Assembly (NCBI GenBank): GCA_011763485.2
Contig: JAANSK020045577.1
Coordinates: forward strand, 1 to 28,159
Direction: 5' to 3'
Length of the DNA: 28,159 nt
Source: Isoetes engelmannii
Lineage: Eukaryota > Streptophyta > Lycopodiopsida > Isoetales > Isoetaceae
Position 1 is the stretch's first letter. Each line of letters begins with the position of its first letter. The position numbers and the translations under genes are program-made. The notes beneath the pieces are model-generated. The model was not told where the DNA came from. It worked only from the letters and a program-made list of their open reading frames with translations, and did no database searches. This document shows, in pieces, positions 12,101 to 20,627 of the stretch.

Positions 12101-15100
12101 GCATAATGCAATACGGAAAATAAGTGGCTGAATTAGGCAACACCATGAGAGATATACAACTGATTATTAGAACCCATAGTTAAGTTTATCTTAGTGCTTT
12201 ACAAAAGCCCATAGCTAAGTATATTTTAGTGCTTTTTGTTCATGGGTCTCTTGTTTACGTCCACCTTCTTTAATAATCTCATAGGTTCATTTTAGTGCCT
12301 ATTCCTTAGCTCATATGCCTTCAAAAAATACACAATACCTCTTGTTTCCATCAAACGCACTAACATGACCATCACGATGGCAAGGGGGTGTTCCACTCGT
12401 CACAGGCTTGACCCAGAGTAGAGTGCGCACATCAAAACTGTACAATTCATCCACCTGTTAGAAGAATTAACCTCAGATGTAAGATCGACTTCTGAAACAC
12501 ATTAAAAAATTACAAAAACCAAGGGAAAAAAAAAAGAGAGACTTTAGGTAAGTTGCCTAGACAGGTAAGAAACTAAAGGACATGTTTGTCTGCTCTCATT
12601 TACATAACGGATGGACGGTTTAATCAAGCCATTTGGCATATTGAATATGACTGCATGCCACTTGTTTGCTTATATTTATTTAATATATATATATATATGG
12701 AAGCTTATACATAGACCTGTGATATTGAACTTAATTGCATGCCATCTAAAACACTACATATAAGATGTGACAGGCTTTGCATCTAAAACTACTGCAATAA
12801 TTTCAAATAAGAGAAGCAAATCACAATACCTTTCCAAAATGGCTAACGTGTCCTCCAAACATATATATAACAGCACCAGCTTGTGTCATACTGTGACCTG
12901 TCCTAAAACATGGACCTCCTGGACCAGTGTCAAATCTTGTTGGAAACTTTTTGTACTTTCCTGTTCACAAAAATGCACAGATCATTGGAAACTAAAACTA
13001 TATATCATATACTGTTTCACATACCGATTACAATTCCTGGAGGCTTCTGACGGATCAACTCTTCTAATTTCTGTTGTAGATCAACCTCCCTTAAATATTC
13101 TATAAACTCCTCAAAACCCTGCTAAAATAAACTATGCGGGAACGATATGTCAATTTTCCCAGACATATTTAGGGGACAATCAGCCCTACATTAACAATTT
13201 TGTCCATCAGTCTTAGTTAACTGCTGCAACTAATTCACCAAATTGAGACTTCTTGTTTAACCATTCAGCAGTCCGACTAAGACCATGTAGAATTGAATAA
13301 TTGAAAACTGCAAAGTATATGGTATAGGTGAGAAGAGTAATAATTGGAAACTGCAATGAAAGAATGACAAAGGCAAAAGAGATGATAAAGGTACTGGAGT
13401 TGTGCAATGGGCACATGTGAAAAGTAACATAGAGAAGTATTCAATCCATCAAAGGGCTTGTATCTCAGTAGAGCACTTGCCTTGCGAGCAAGGGGTCGCG
13501 GGTTCAATTCCAGCCTATGCACCCTCGAGCTGTGATGATTCATTTTGCAACATAATATCAAAGCATGGTCCCAAAAGTAGAGGGTCAACGTGGTATCAAA
13601 GCCATGTTTCAAAGTAGAGGGATGCTCCATGAACGTGCAGTGTGAGTGATGAGAATGAGCATGCTTGGCTAGCAAGACCCTAACTCCTGCTATAGTAGAG
13701 CTGCCTGATGGGAAAGAAGCAAGAAGTGGTGTATCATGATGAAGGCATGGAAGCCTAACTCCTGCTATGGTAGAGTTGCCTGATGGGAGGGAAGCAAGAA
13801 GTGGTGTATTATGGTGAAGGAATGGATCGATGTGCCGATTAAACACACCCATTAAGGGCGAGTGTTGGAGGATGTATAAGCACAATTGTACATCCAATCC
13901 TCCGCACAGTCGGTTGTAAAAACACTTGGCATGGGTCTTGGGTTCGATATCCAACCTGTACATCCAATCATGTGTCATGTGGCATATGTTGTGTGACTGT
14001 CATCTGTCAGCCCTCACCACCAATGTAATGCAGCTATCTCTCTGACGATAAATAAGAACTCAAGGAGCTCACAAGCAAGTTACAGAAATTAAAAAAATGT
14101 TGTCCCACAAAACCAGGATCATGGTATAAAAGTGGTATGCAATCACCTTGATACTTGCTCGTTCAAACTCAAAGCCTTTGTGAACTTGGTTATTTGATCT
14201 GTAATATACATATCCATGGAGCCATTCAACGCCTCCTCACTGATGAAATAATAGTGTTTTTTAGCCTGTTTTCTCAAGTCAAGTTCATAAAGACTTCAAG
14301 GTCTCAACGGAATTGTGATCCCGGTGAAACAAATATCTTCTTATACCTATTCAAATTTTGATCCATGGCATATAAACACTCAATGTACTACGGTAAATAT
14401 GAGAAGATACACCATGCAAAAACCCCTCCTTCCCACTTTACAAATGGCTGTAGAAGGCTCTGATAAGAGTGAATACACATGAGAAAGGAAATATAAATAC
14501 ACGCTAAAGCAGGCATTAGAAGCACTACAAACAAAGAGCAACTAACTTGGATGTGCTTGTGATCTTTTTACAATAAGATGTGGCACAATTCCTGCCCCTC
14601 AACTAATATTCGGTTAATAATATTTATACTCTATAATAGTAGTCTCACAAAGTCTTTACTTCGGTTTATAGCGTGTATAAACTCTAACAGTGGTCTCACA
14701 TATGCTTTAGTAGATATAGTGGATTTCCTCTTCTTTTATTAACCCGGAGAAACGAGATCAGGCGACACTTTATGCTGAGTGCATGTTCTGACGAAGCATG
14801 ATGTGGACCAAAGTAGGTGCAAGAAACGACACTGCAGATAATGAGCTTCTACAATCCTTTTTCTTGCTGACAACCAATGAGATCATGTACCTTTTGTTAA
14901 TTTCCAAACTTTTTTCTATATGAAATTATGTAATCCCTTTTTACTAGCTAGGTAAATATACCGTCACTGTAATCATCATAAGGCCTAAGATAATTCACTT
15001 ACGGCCAGCTAACCTAAGATTTGTGAGAAACAAACTCACCTTTGCGTAAACAGTCCTTGCAGGCTCTGAAAGTGGATTTCCATCGCAATTTAACTCTTGC

Positions 15101-17235
15101 AGACGCTTTAACATACACAAAGTTGGTATAATAGATGTAAGTTGATTGCCATGTAAATCAAGGGACACAAGCTCAGCCAAATTCTGCAGAGAATTTGGCA
15201 AGGATGTAAGGAAATTTTTACTCGCATTTAGTCGTTGAAGATTCCTCAATGACCCAATAGATTCTGGTAGGTTTGTAAGCTTGTTATGTGCTGCAACCAA
15301 ATAGTAAACAAGTTCAGTCTTCTCATAAAGTAAAAAAGGAAACTATGTTTCTTGTCCATGAGATTATGAACATTGTTACCTAAAACTATTGAGAATTGCT
15401 CCATCAAAACAAGTACTTAGCATATTACGGAAGATCAAAGTCAGTTTCTAACCAACATTCAGGTAGAGAAGGGATCCAAAAACTCTCCAGCCTTCAAATA
15501 GAGATACAAGATTATTTCTAGAGAAGTTCAGCTCTCGCAAGTTCGTTAAACCATACAAAGAGCTATTCATGTCTTTCAAGTTATTGTCAGATACGTCTAG
15601 TACCTGCACATATAATTCAAAACAAAAAAAGAAATTATGAAACCATACAAAGAGCTATTCATGTCTTTCAAGTTATTGTCAGATACGTCTAGTACCTGCA
15701 CATGAAATTCAGAACAAAAAAAAAATTATGCGTTTATATGAACGAGAAATTAATGTTCACATTAAATAGTGCGGGAAAAAGTTTTCTTTCTAGAGATTTA
15801 AATTTTCAGAAACCAAGAAAATTCCCCTTTCATGGGATCAATAAAACTCAAGGGCAACAAGCTCCATTCTTTATTTCCTTTTTCAGAACCTAAGAGAGCA
15901 AGAAATTGTAACACAATCTGACATCGTGTATCTTCATGCTCACCATTTGCAGTCTTCAAAACTACCTACATGAGGACGGGAATCCTTTGAAAAAAATGTT
16001 TGATCAAAGGTAGAACCTAAACGGTAAAAGGGGTCTATGGGACCAAATCACACATTTCACGACTCCGTATATACCATTCAATCAATGGAAGGCCAAAGCA
16101 ACCAGACTAGATAAAGTTTTGGCTACTTTACATGGTCGAATCTTCAACTTAAACAGCCTTATGTAGAAAAGTTTTGGCACTACCAGATGCATCAATAAGT
16201 CCTCAACAAGCCAGAAAGATTCATGTTGAAAAATATAGCCCTTTGACTGTAACCTTGGTCATTCTTACTACTTACATTGTTGTGCTAGAATTGAAGGGAT
16301 AACGGAATTTTCTAGAGATGTGTTCTCTCTTTAAATGTAGAGGTAGAGAACAAGCTCCAAACATCCAAAATCAAAACCAGTACGTTATCATGGAAATTCA
16401 TTACACCCAATTGTCCTCATGATGCAAATACAATATGTGGTTGATCAACCTATGAACCTTAGATCCCGCTGAGATTGCAAGTTATTCATATCCTCATTTC
16501 TACTAGTTGTTGGTCTTCCGTATGCTACATTGTTAGATCCTTATCATTACACAAGGCTGCTGAAACAAACTTAATTTTCAGTGGTCTTCTGATTTCTTAT
16601 TCTTGTTTTAAAATATAAGTTACATGCCTCTAAGTGGCAATTATCTTTTCAATGAAACCCCAAAATATATATCATGATGCAAATGATGAACACCACCTTG
16701 TAGATGGATAAATTAGAAACAATTAGCATAAATCAAGTAGAAGGAATGGCAAAACCAACCTGGAGCTTGTGGAAGGCAAAAACGACGGTAGGAAGCTCGT
16801 TAAAATTGTTTTGATTAAGTCTCAAGAACTTTACATGTCTGAAGTCCCCCAGTTCAGGTATCAAGTTGGTCATTAAGTTGCTGCATCCGACATGACTCAG
16901 TTTAGATTTGAACATTTCAAAGTTTTCTTCCTACTTGACAGTTTATAAAAAGCAAACTTACTTGTGAAAATCAAGCTCACTAATTACATTAACACCTCCA
17001 GCTTTCAGAAGGTTCATAAATCCTTGCGGCAGATCGGATAGTTCCAGTCCACTACAAATGTTCCAACTTAGTTAATCAATACAAGGCAACTTCAATTGCT
17101 TTGTGTTATATAAACACGCCAGCTACAATCAGAGACTTACCTGAGAATTAGCTTTTGTGACTTTCTGCACTCAATTATTCGTGCCTTTACCTTCTTCAAC
17201 TTTGCGAATGCTTCTTTGTTCTTTTTCATTGCCAT
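1010..17235 (-). CDS. LRR-Kelch repeat protein gene, 13 exons, 531 aa
   Basis: Exons in coding order: 17235-17141, 17051-16962, 16880-16760, 15603-15453, 15290-15040, 13118-13025, 12960-12830, 12454-12339, 3181-3094, 2008-1877, 1677-1513, 1430-1366, 1106-1010. The lengths sum to 1596 nt and every junction is GT-AG with matching phase. An in-frame TGA at 17268-17266 lies upstream of the ATG at 17235, and TAA at 1012-1010 ends the frame. The protein has a lysine-rich N-terminus, LRRs at residues 58-218, a cap and linker to about 280, then five Kelch repeats. LRR and Kelch domains both usually bind protein partners, so a cytosolic scaffold or adaptor is likely; no signal peptide or membrane segment is visible. 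The exon structure is my own reading without transcript data. I know no named family with this architecture. The function is unknown. Confidence 0.85.
3425..3497 (-). repeat. tRNA-Ala-like remnant
   Basis: On the minus strand GGGGTTGTTATCTCAATGG continues as TAGAGC, a good acceptor and D-arm with A box, followed by an anticodon-arm-like ATCTTGCGGCA. The 3' half is degraded and lacks a clean B box. This is probably a tRNA-derived repeat head, not a functional tRNA. Confidence 0.4.
3582..3665 (+). repeat. tRNA-like sequence, plus strand
   Basis: GAGGTTGATAGCTCAGGGG followed by AGAGC has the D-arm and A-box form. Further on, CCTGGGCTATGTCC is a worn T-arm and CAGCTCTC roughly pairs with the 5' GAGGTTG. 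The anticodon arm does not pair well. It lies about 90 bp from the opposite-strand copy at 3425-3497. Confidence 0.4.
3700..4550. other. Intron sequence without a recognisable gene
   Basis: Short open frames exist on both strands, such as a 67-residue frame at 4430-4227 on the minus strand. None has a domain I recognise or convincing splice signals. A weak resemblance of 4250-4100 (minus) to LINE reverse transcriptase C-terminal sequence is not enough for a call. Confidence 0.4.
4572..5048. repeat. Pyrimidine-rich low-complexity tract and (TTTC)n
   Basis: Two CT-rich stretches (about 4572-4750 and 4776-4830) are built from TTTTCC and TTTCCC words, followed by a (TTTC)n microsatellite at about 5019-5046. 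Any frame through these tracts gives Phe/Pro/Ser or Lys/Gly/Glu-only peptides, which are artefacts. Confidence 0.8.
4745..5080. repeat. Pair of CCCGAAGGG hairpin repeats
   Basis: TTTTTGAGGTGCCCGAAGGG at about 4745-4764 and TTTTTGGGTTGCCCGAAGGG at about 5050-5069 are copies of the same motif in the same orientation. Both continue into AAA(G)CCCTAG. The second forms a nearly perfect hairpin, GGGTTGCCC-GAA-GGGCAAACCC, at 5055-5076. They bracket the second CT-rich tract and the (TTTC)n repeat. Confidence 0.6.
5673..5726. repeat. 27-bp tandem duplication
   Basis: Two 27-bp units (5673-5699 and 5700-5726) share TAGCTTCCAGCAAAACT and differ at two positions. They lie just upstream of the first recognisable phosphatase pseudogene exon. 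Confidence 0.8.
7122..7545 (+). repeat. 65-bp direct duplication of pseudogene exon flanking an insertion
   Basis: 7122-7186 and 7481-7545 are copies of the same exon segment encoding SGGECGIPYEKCF. They differ at about five of 65 positions. The second copy continues into the normal downstream exon (KSWYSFEQG), and the first continues the normal upstream exon. The 294 bp between them (7187-7480) is foreign to the gene. Confidence 0.85.
7333..7480 (+). pseudogene. Organellar (probably mitochondrial) LSU rRNA 3'-end fragment
   Basis: CCGGGTAGCTAAG, CCGCTGAAAGCATCTAAGCG, GATGAGTTCTC-like ATATGAGTTCTC, then CGATAGGCGAGAGGTGTAAG and CACAGCGATGTG follow, in order, the 3' end of bacterial-type 23S rRNA. 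The last two parts are continuous with the body, whereas in plastids they form a separate 4.5S rRNA of different sequence; this points to the mitochondrial 26S rRNA. The fragment ends precisely where the duplicated exon copy begins (7481). The preceding 7187-7332 is unidentified and may be other organellar or filler DNA. Confidence 0.85.
7640..9480. other. Intron sequence with possible eroded coding remnants
   Basis: A 42-bp tandem duplication lies at 8170-8253 and a CT-rich tract at about 8045-8095. On the plus strand, 8800-8910 reads YLFEPKSLKQIQGTCISPNT and 9141-9480 holds a 114-residue frame with NNGVCVPISQMPNGTCHSG. These stretches look coding-like, but I recognise no family, and stops separate them. 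They may be parts of another decayed gene. Confidence 0.3.
8170..8253. repeat. 42-bp tandem duplication
   Basis: Units 8170-8211 and 8212-8253 both read GAATTGCGRCATCAAATCYC followed by GACCGTTGGA and an eight-T run. Only two positions differ, so the duplication is fairly recent. Confidence 0.85.
9560..11812 (-). mobile_element. Ty1/copia retrotransposon fossil, partial
   Basis: Runs minus strand, the same direction as the host gene, in intron 8. Parts seen, 5' to 3': one LTR (11812-11627), a primer-binding site complementary to initiator tRNA-Met next to it (11626-11611), gag-like sequence around 10550-10300, and the GAG-pre-integrase motif LLWHARYGHITRR near 9770. No integrase core, reverse transcriptase, RNase H or second LTR was found, so the element is incomplete as well as broken in many places. 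The age cannot be estimated without an LTR pair, but it looks old. Confidence 0.8.
11627..11812 (-). repeat. LTR of the intron 8 copia fossil
   Basis: On the minus strand it starts TGTTGTTAG and ends CTACCAACA, directly followed by TGGTATCAGAGCCTGG, the plant copia primer site. A TATA-like TATATAAATG lies inside at about 11740. Length is about 186 bp, short for an LTR but within the copia range. No partner LTR was seen at the other end. Confidence 0.65.
12339..13118 (-). CDS. Linker and Kelch 1-2 exons (6-8) of the LRR-Kelch gene
   Basis: Exon 6 (13118-13025) continues the LRR cap as GFEEFIEYLREV and then a charged helix ending in IRQKPPGIVIG, joining the LRR and Kelch halves in phase. Exon 7 (12960-12830) opens the first Kelch repeat with RTGHS at residues 287-291 and the Gly pair at 303-304. 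Exon 8 (12454-12339) completes it with LYSFDVRTLLW and starts repeat 2 with HRDGH. Introns 6 and 7 are 64 and 375 bp. This block is what shows the LRR and Kelch parts belong to one gene: exon 5 ends in phase 0 at VYAK, and exon 6 resumes with the amphipathic cap helix that normally closes an LRR domain. Confidence 0.85.
12682..12698. repeat. (AT)n microsatellite
   Basis: A run of alternating AT in intron 7 of the LRR-Kelch gene. Confidence 0.8.
13453..13523 (+). repeat. tRNA-Ala(UGC)-like sequence
   Basis: GGGCTTGTATCTCAGTAGAG (A box), then a perfect anticodon arm CTTGC-CTTGCGA-GCAAG with anticodon TGC, and a B box GGGTTCAATTCC. The D arm is short by about three nucleotides and the acceptor ends do not pair well, so it is more likely a tRNA-derived repeat head or a tRNA pseudogene than a working tRNA. 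It lies in intron 5, antisense to the host gene. Confidence 0.5.
13580..14115 (+). mobile_element. Small LTR-element (TRIM-like) remnant
   Basis: A primer-site-like TGGTATCAAAGCCATG at about 13591 is followed by a 75-bp tandem pair (13679-13753, 13754-13828). A short purine stretch AAGGGCGAG comes next, then TGTTGGAGGATGTATAAG at about 13867, typical of an LTR start. The interior is only about 270 bp and codes for nothing, as in terminal-repeat retrotransposons in miniature. The 3' boundary is approximate and only one LTR-like end is clear. Broken, age unknown. It lies in intron 5. Confidence 0.45.
13679..13828. repeat. 75-bp tandem duplication
   Basis: Two units share CCTAACTCCTGCTATRGTAG and AAGCAAGAAGTGGTGTAT. 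It causes a long but meaningless minus-strand frame at 13978-13277. Confidence 0.85.
14116..15039 (-). other. Donor-proximal part of intron 5, no gene seen
   Basis: AT-rich intron sequence between the LTR-like remnant and the exon 5 donor (AAAG|GTGAGT at 15039). I see no domain, RNA gene or repeat of note. Confidence 0.5.
15040..17235 (-). CDS. LRR-coding exons 1-5 of the LRR-Kelch gene
   Basis: These five exons encode residues 1-236. Residues 1-31 are rich in Lys and Arg and probably helical. Seven repeats of exactly 23 residues start at 58, 81, 104, 127, 150, 173 and 196, each with the LxLxxN core (for example LDVSDNNL, LNFSRNNL, LDLHGNQL). A cap beginning LNCDGNPLSEP follows at 219. The 23-residue spacing decides two splice sites: the exon 3 acceptor after 16881, and the exon 4 donor after 15453, which together with exon 5 gives LNVAHNKL. 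The repeat length and LP motif resemble plant intracellular Ras-group-related LRR proteins and LRRC40-like proteins. Introns 1, 2 and 4 are 89, 81 and 162 bp; intron 3 is 1156 bp. Confidence 0.85.
15548..15731 (-). repeat. 92-bp tandem duplication spanning the exon 4 acceptor
   Basis: 15548-15639 and 15640-15731 are near-identical. The left copy holds the true 3' splice site (15604) and the first 56 nt of exon 4. The right copy, upstream in transcription, repeats the polypyrimidine tract, the acceptor TGTGCAG and the same exon start (about 15640-15695), then runs back into intron sequence. Confidence 0.9.
15732..16759 (-). other. Bulk of intron 3, no gene seen
   Basis: AT-rich intron between exons 3 and 4. 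No repeat or coding exon recognised on either strand. Confidence 0.5.
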
Positions 17236-17464
17236 GATGTTGTACTTACAACGTGAGCTATAATATCATCATTCCTAGATGCATGCAGCACCCTCTTAGA
17301 AAAAGAAAATGTTATTCTAGAAAACAAAACATGATGCACAAACATAAACTTTTGAGGCTTAAATTTATCTGGCCATGTGCCATCCAGCAAAAGCAATAAA
17401 TGCAGTTAAATGGATTTGAGATATTGAATATGATTAATGTAATTTTACTTTGCAGCATCCCTTA
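17236..17464 (-). promoter_or_regulatory. 5' flank or 5' UTR of the LRR-Kelch gene
   Basis: Only about 230 bp separate the start codon from the edge of the second copia fossil. The stretch contains the in-frame TGA (17268-17266) and AT-rich sequence, but no clear TATA box at a usual distance. The transcription start may lie here or beyond the retrotransposon with a 5' UTR intron; the sequence does not decide. Confidence 0.35.
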
Positions 17465-20430
17465 TGACATATGACTTCATTCTGAGACGCAAACTCGCTG
17501 ACTTTAAAAGACCCTGTCATCAACATATAGCATGGATATTTTTTGACCTTCGGATTTGTAATAAAGATTACAATCTGCATGAGATCTGTTGTACCCAAGA
17601 TGAAGAAGAAGAAGATTACTTATCTTTTGATTCCAACGTCGCGGAGCCTGTTTAAAACCACATAAGCTTTTTCTAAGCTTGCACACAAAATCAGGATGAT
17701 CTTTGTCTTAAAAACCAGGTGGCTGATGCATAAAAATTTCTTCGTCCAAGTCCCATTTAAGAAGGCTGACTTAAAATCCAATTGATAAACAAGCCATTTC
17801 TTACGAGTTGCAAGAGCTAAGACCGCTCGCAATGTATCCATACGTACAACAGGCGCAAAAACCTCATTGTAATCAAACCCCTCCTGTTGAGTAAATCCCT
17901 TAGCTACTAACCTTGCTTTGTACTTGGATAAACTGCCATCACAGTGGAATTTGGTACGATAGACCCACTTAACTCCAAGAATATTTCTGTGAGGAGGTTT
18001 GGGAACCAATTCCCATGTATATGCAGCATATTGATTTCATCTTGCATAGCAGTAACCCAATAAGGATCCTTGGCAGCTTGTTGATAAGTTGTTGGATCAG
18101 CATGAGCTAAAGCATGAGCTAATACTTCTGTCATAAGTGCAAAATTACAGAATTCTTGCAATGGAGGCCAGACTTGCAAGCCTTCGAGAGCGCCTCAAGT
18201 TATCTTGTGACAAAACAGGATACGCAACTAAGTGCACTTGATTACGAGAAGGTACAGACAATGGAGAAGTAGGTGGTGTTGCAAGTGGAGTTACAAAATC
18301 AATGTAATGGGAAGGAGAGTATGGATTGGAATACAAGTGTAAAGTGCTCAAAGTAGATTCTTGTGAATTATCAACAGGTGAAGAAGGTAGAGCAGGTACA
18401 AAAAGGTACAGCAGAAGGTGAAGAAGGTACAGCAGGAATGGATTGCGAATCAGGAACGGATGGAATGACATTAGTATGGGATAAATTAACTAGACGAAAC
18501 TCAAAAGATCTTGAAGTTTGTTAGCATATTCTGGAGTTGAAGGTTCGTAGAACTCATTGGAATAAACTGCACCTTCCACAAATTCAACACTTCGAGAGGC
18601 AAAACCCGCTTGCTGGCTGGATCATAGCATCGGCAAGCTTTCATATTCTAGGGATAGCGAATAAAAATAACTTTAGTAGCTCGATCAGAGATTTTACCTT
18701 GTTTAGTCAACACCTCTCTCGGCAATGTAGCATACGCCAAGCATCCAAAGACTCTGGAATTGGAATCATCTGGCTCGTGCCCATAAATGGTCTCAAATGG
18801 AATTTTCAATTGCGAAGCTCGAGTTGCGGTTCGAAATATAGACTGCTGCCATAAGCGCTTCTGCCCAGAAATTTGGTGACAACTGTTTATGTTTTAACAT
18901 ACTTTCTAAATCAAGTAAGGACCTGTTTTTGCGTTCTGCCACACCGTTTTGAGGATGTGTGCATAAGGTACAATTGATTGTCTATGGATACCTTTAGCAT
19001 CTAAATATCTCTGAAATTCTGCTGACGGATACTCACCAGCATTATCTGTTCTAAGCTCTTTGATAGGAGTTGAAATTGAGTCTCTACCAAAGACTGAAAT
19101 GTTGGAATTTAGAGAACACCTCAGATGTGATTTTAAGCTATATATCCAAGTATACCTGCTGAAATCATCTATGAAAACCAAGAAATACCTGCTACCGGCA
19201 AGGCATATAACATATGTCGGCGTGCACCAACTCCAAAGGTTTAGTGGCACGAAACTCTGCTTGAGAAGGATATGCGGCTTGGGCTTGTTTTCCAAGTCTC
19301 AAGAATGGCACTTAACATTTTGTACTTTAAGTAAAGGTAAACTTTCAACCATTTTTAACTTGGATGCTATTTCCAAAGCTGAATAACCAAGATGTCCATA
19401 CCTGGCATGCCAAAGAGATTCAAGTGTTTTTGGGACTGCTGCCACTAATGAAGATGCACAGTGGAAATAGGAGTAGAATGTTTGCTTTACAGAATATATA
19501 AACCATCCTCGTTGAGATGACCACGAGCTACTGGTCCTAAAGTTTGAAGATCCAAAAACTTCAAAGGATTCTTCTTTAGGATATGAACTTCTCCATCCAA
19601 AAATATGACCGAATAACCCATTTTACGATCAAACTCAGAGACACTTAGAAGATTAACTAACAGTCCAGGTACCAAAATAATATCCTCCACTTTAAATCCA
19701 CTTTAAATGTAATGCAACTTTCTACGTCAAAAGAAACACTGCCTTTACCTTTGGCACCTTTAGATTTTGCCAAATTACCATCTGCCATTTTAATCACAGT
19801 TGACTTATGAGGTTGTATGTCTTGAAAGACATGTGATTTGCCTGCCAAATGTTTAGTAGCTCCAGAACTACTAACCACACATCTTCACATCTTCTGGAAG
19901 AGTTTGAGCAGCGGTATTAAGAAATTAAACCTCTAGCTTTTGTAAAGACAAGTCTGATACATGTGCTGAAAGCTCTTGTGAAGGAATTGATACCTTTGCT
20001 GGCTGCTGAGATGATACACTTGAGTTTTGAGGTTTATCCTTTAAGTATTGAGCAAGATCTCTTTGCAACCGCCTATAACCCCTTCTGAAATGACCCTACT
20101 TTCCACAATACCAGCAAACATATGGAGTAGAATTAGTAGATTTCGTATGATCAATAGAAGAGGTATTTGCCGAAACAGAGGAAGAAGAAGAAAACAGGAA
20201 AAGAAGGTGAAAAATTATCCACTGGAATGAATTTAAAAACCATATGAACTTTAAAATAATTGGCCCCTTCCATATGTGTTCTTCTTTTAAGCTTAAGCTC
20301 TGCATCTAGTAACTGCTGCTGCAATGCTTTCAGCTCATAATGATGTGTAATATGATCATATTCAGATGATAATCGTTGAAGAGCATGCATAACTAAAGAC
20401 AGATCATCAAGTTTTCCCCAGTGGTGGGTA
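17465..20430 (-). mobile_element. Ty1/copia retrotransposon fossil, pol largely represented
   Basis: Minus strand, same direction as the LRR-Kelch gene and just upstream of its start. In order, parts recognised are gag C-terminal sequence (about 20410-20150) with a zinc knuckle (CWYCGK), a protease-like SSGATKHLAG (about 19870), the GAG-pre-integrase LWHARYGH (about 19410), the integrase core (FLVFIDDFSRYTWIY, ELRTDNAGEYPS, about 19295-18950), a linker with LRRSRR (about 18190), and reverse transcriptase (VKWVYRTKF, ARLVAKGFTQQEGFDY, about 18009-17500) ending near the YVDD motif. RNase H and both LTRs were not found. It is broken many times and looks old. Confidence 0.9.
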
Positions 20431-20492
20431 TAGACTTACATAGCCATGTCAGCAACAGGCATGCACCAGGTCAGCAGTGACATCATCACCAA

Positions 20493-20627
20493 GCATCATC
20501 ACCAAGCGTGCACCAAGGGTGCACTAATGCTAATGCTAACACCTATGACATACTATCACATGAGCATCATCACCAAGCATGCACCAAGCGTGCACTAATG
20601 CTAACACCTATGACATACTATCACATG
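20493..20627. repeat. Tandem repeat, two units of 65-70 bp
   Basis: 20493-20562 and 20563-20627 share GCATCATCACCAAGC at the start and CTATGACATACTATCACATG at the end. The first unit has an extra internal GCTAAT. Shorter GCATCATCACCAAG words extend the array upstream. Confidence 0.85.

Larger units (their letters stand above)
3182..12338 (-). other. Intron 8 of the LRR-Kelch gene (9.2 kb)
   Basis: Donor AG|GTATTG at 12338 and acceptor TTTTAG|G at 3182. Joining the flanking exons restores a codon (AG+G) and a continuous Kelch repeat reading NKRLYIFGG, so the intron is real despite its size. It contains tRNA-like repeats, CT-rich DNA, an antisense phosphatase pseudogene with an rRNA insertion, and a sense-oriented copia fossil. 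Confidence 0.75.

Noticed and set aside
13453-13523. Functional tRNA-Ala gene
   Set aside because: The anticodon arm and T arm are good, but the D arm is too short and the acceptor ends do not pair.
13277-13978. 233-codon minus-strand open frame, the longest in the window
   Set aside because: It runs antisense through a tRNA-like sequence, a 75-bp tandem repeat and an LTR-like end; the repeated peptide follows from the DNA repeat and there is no domain.
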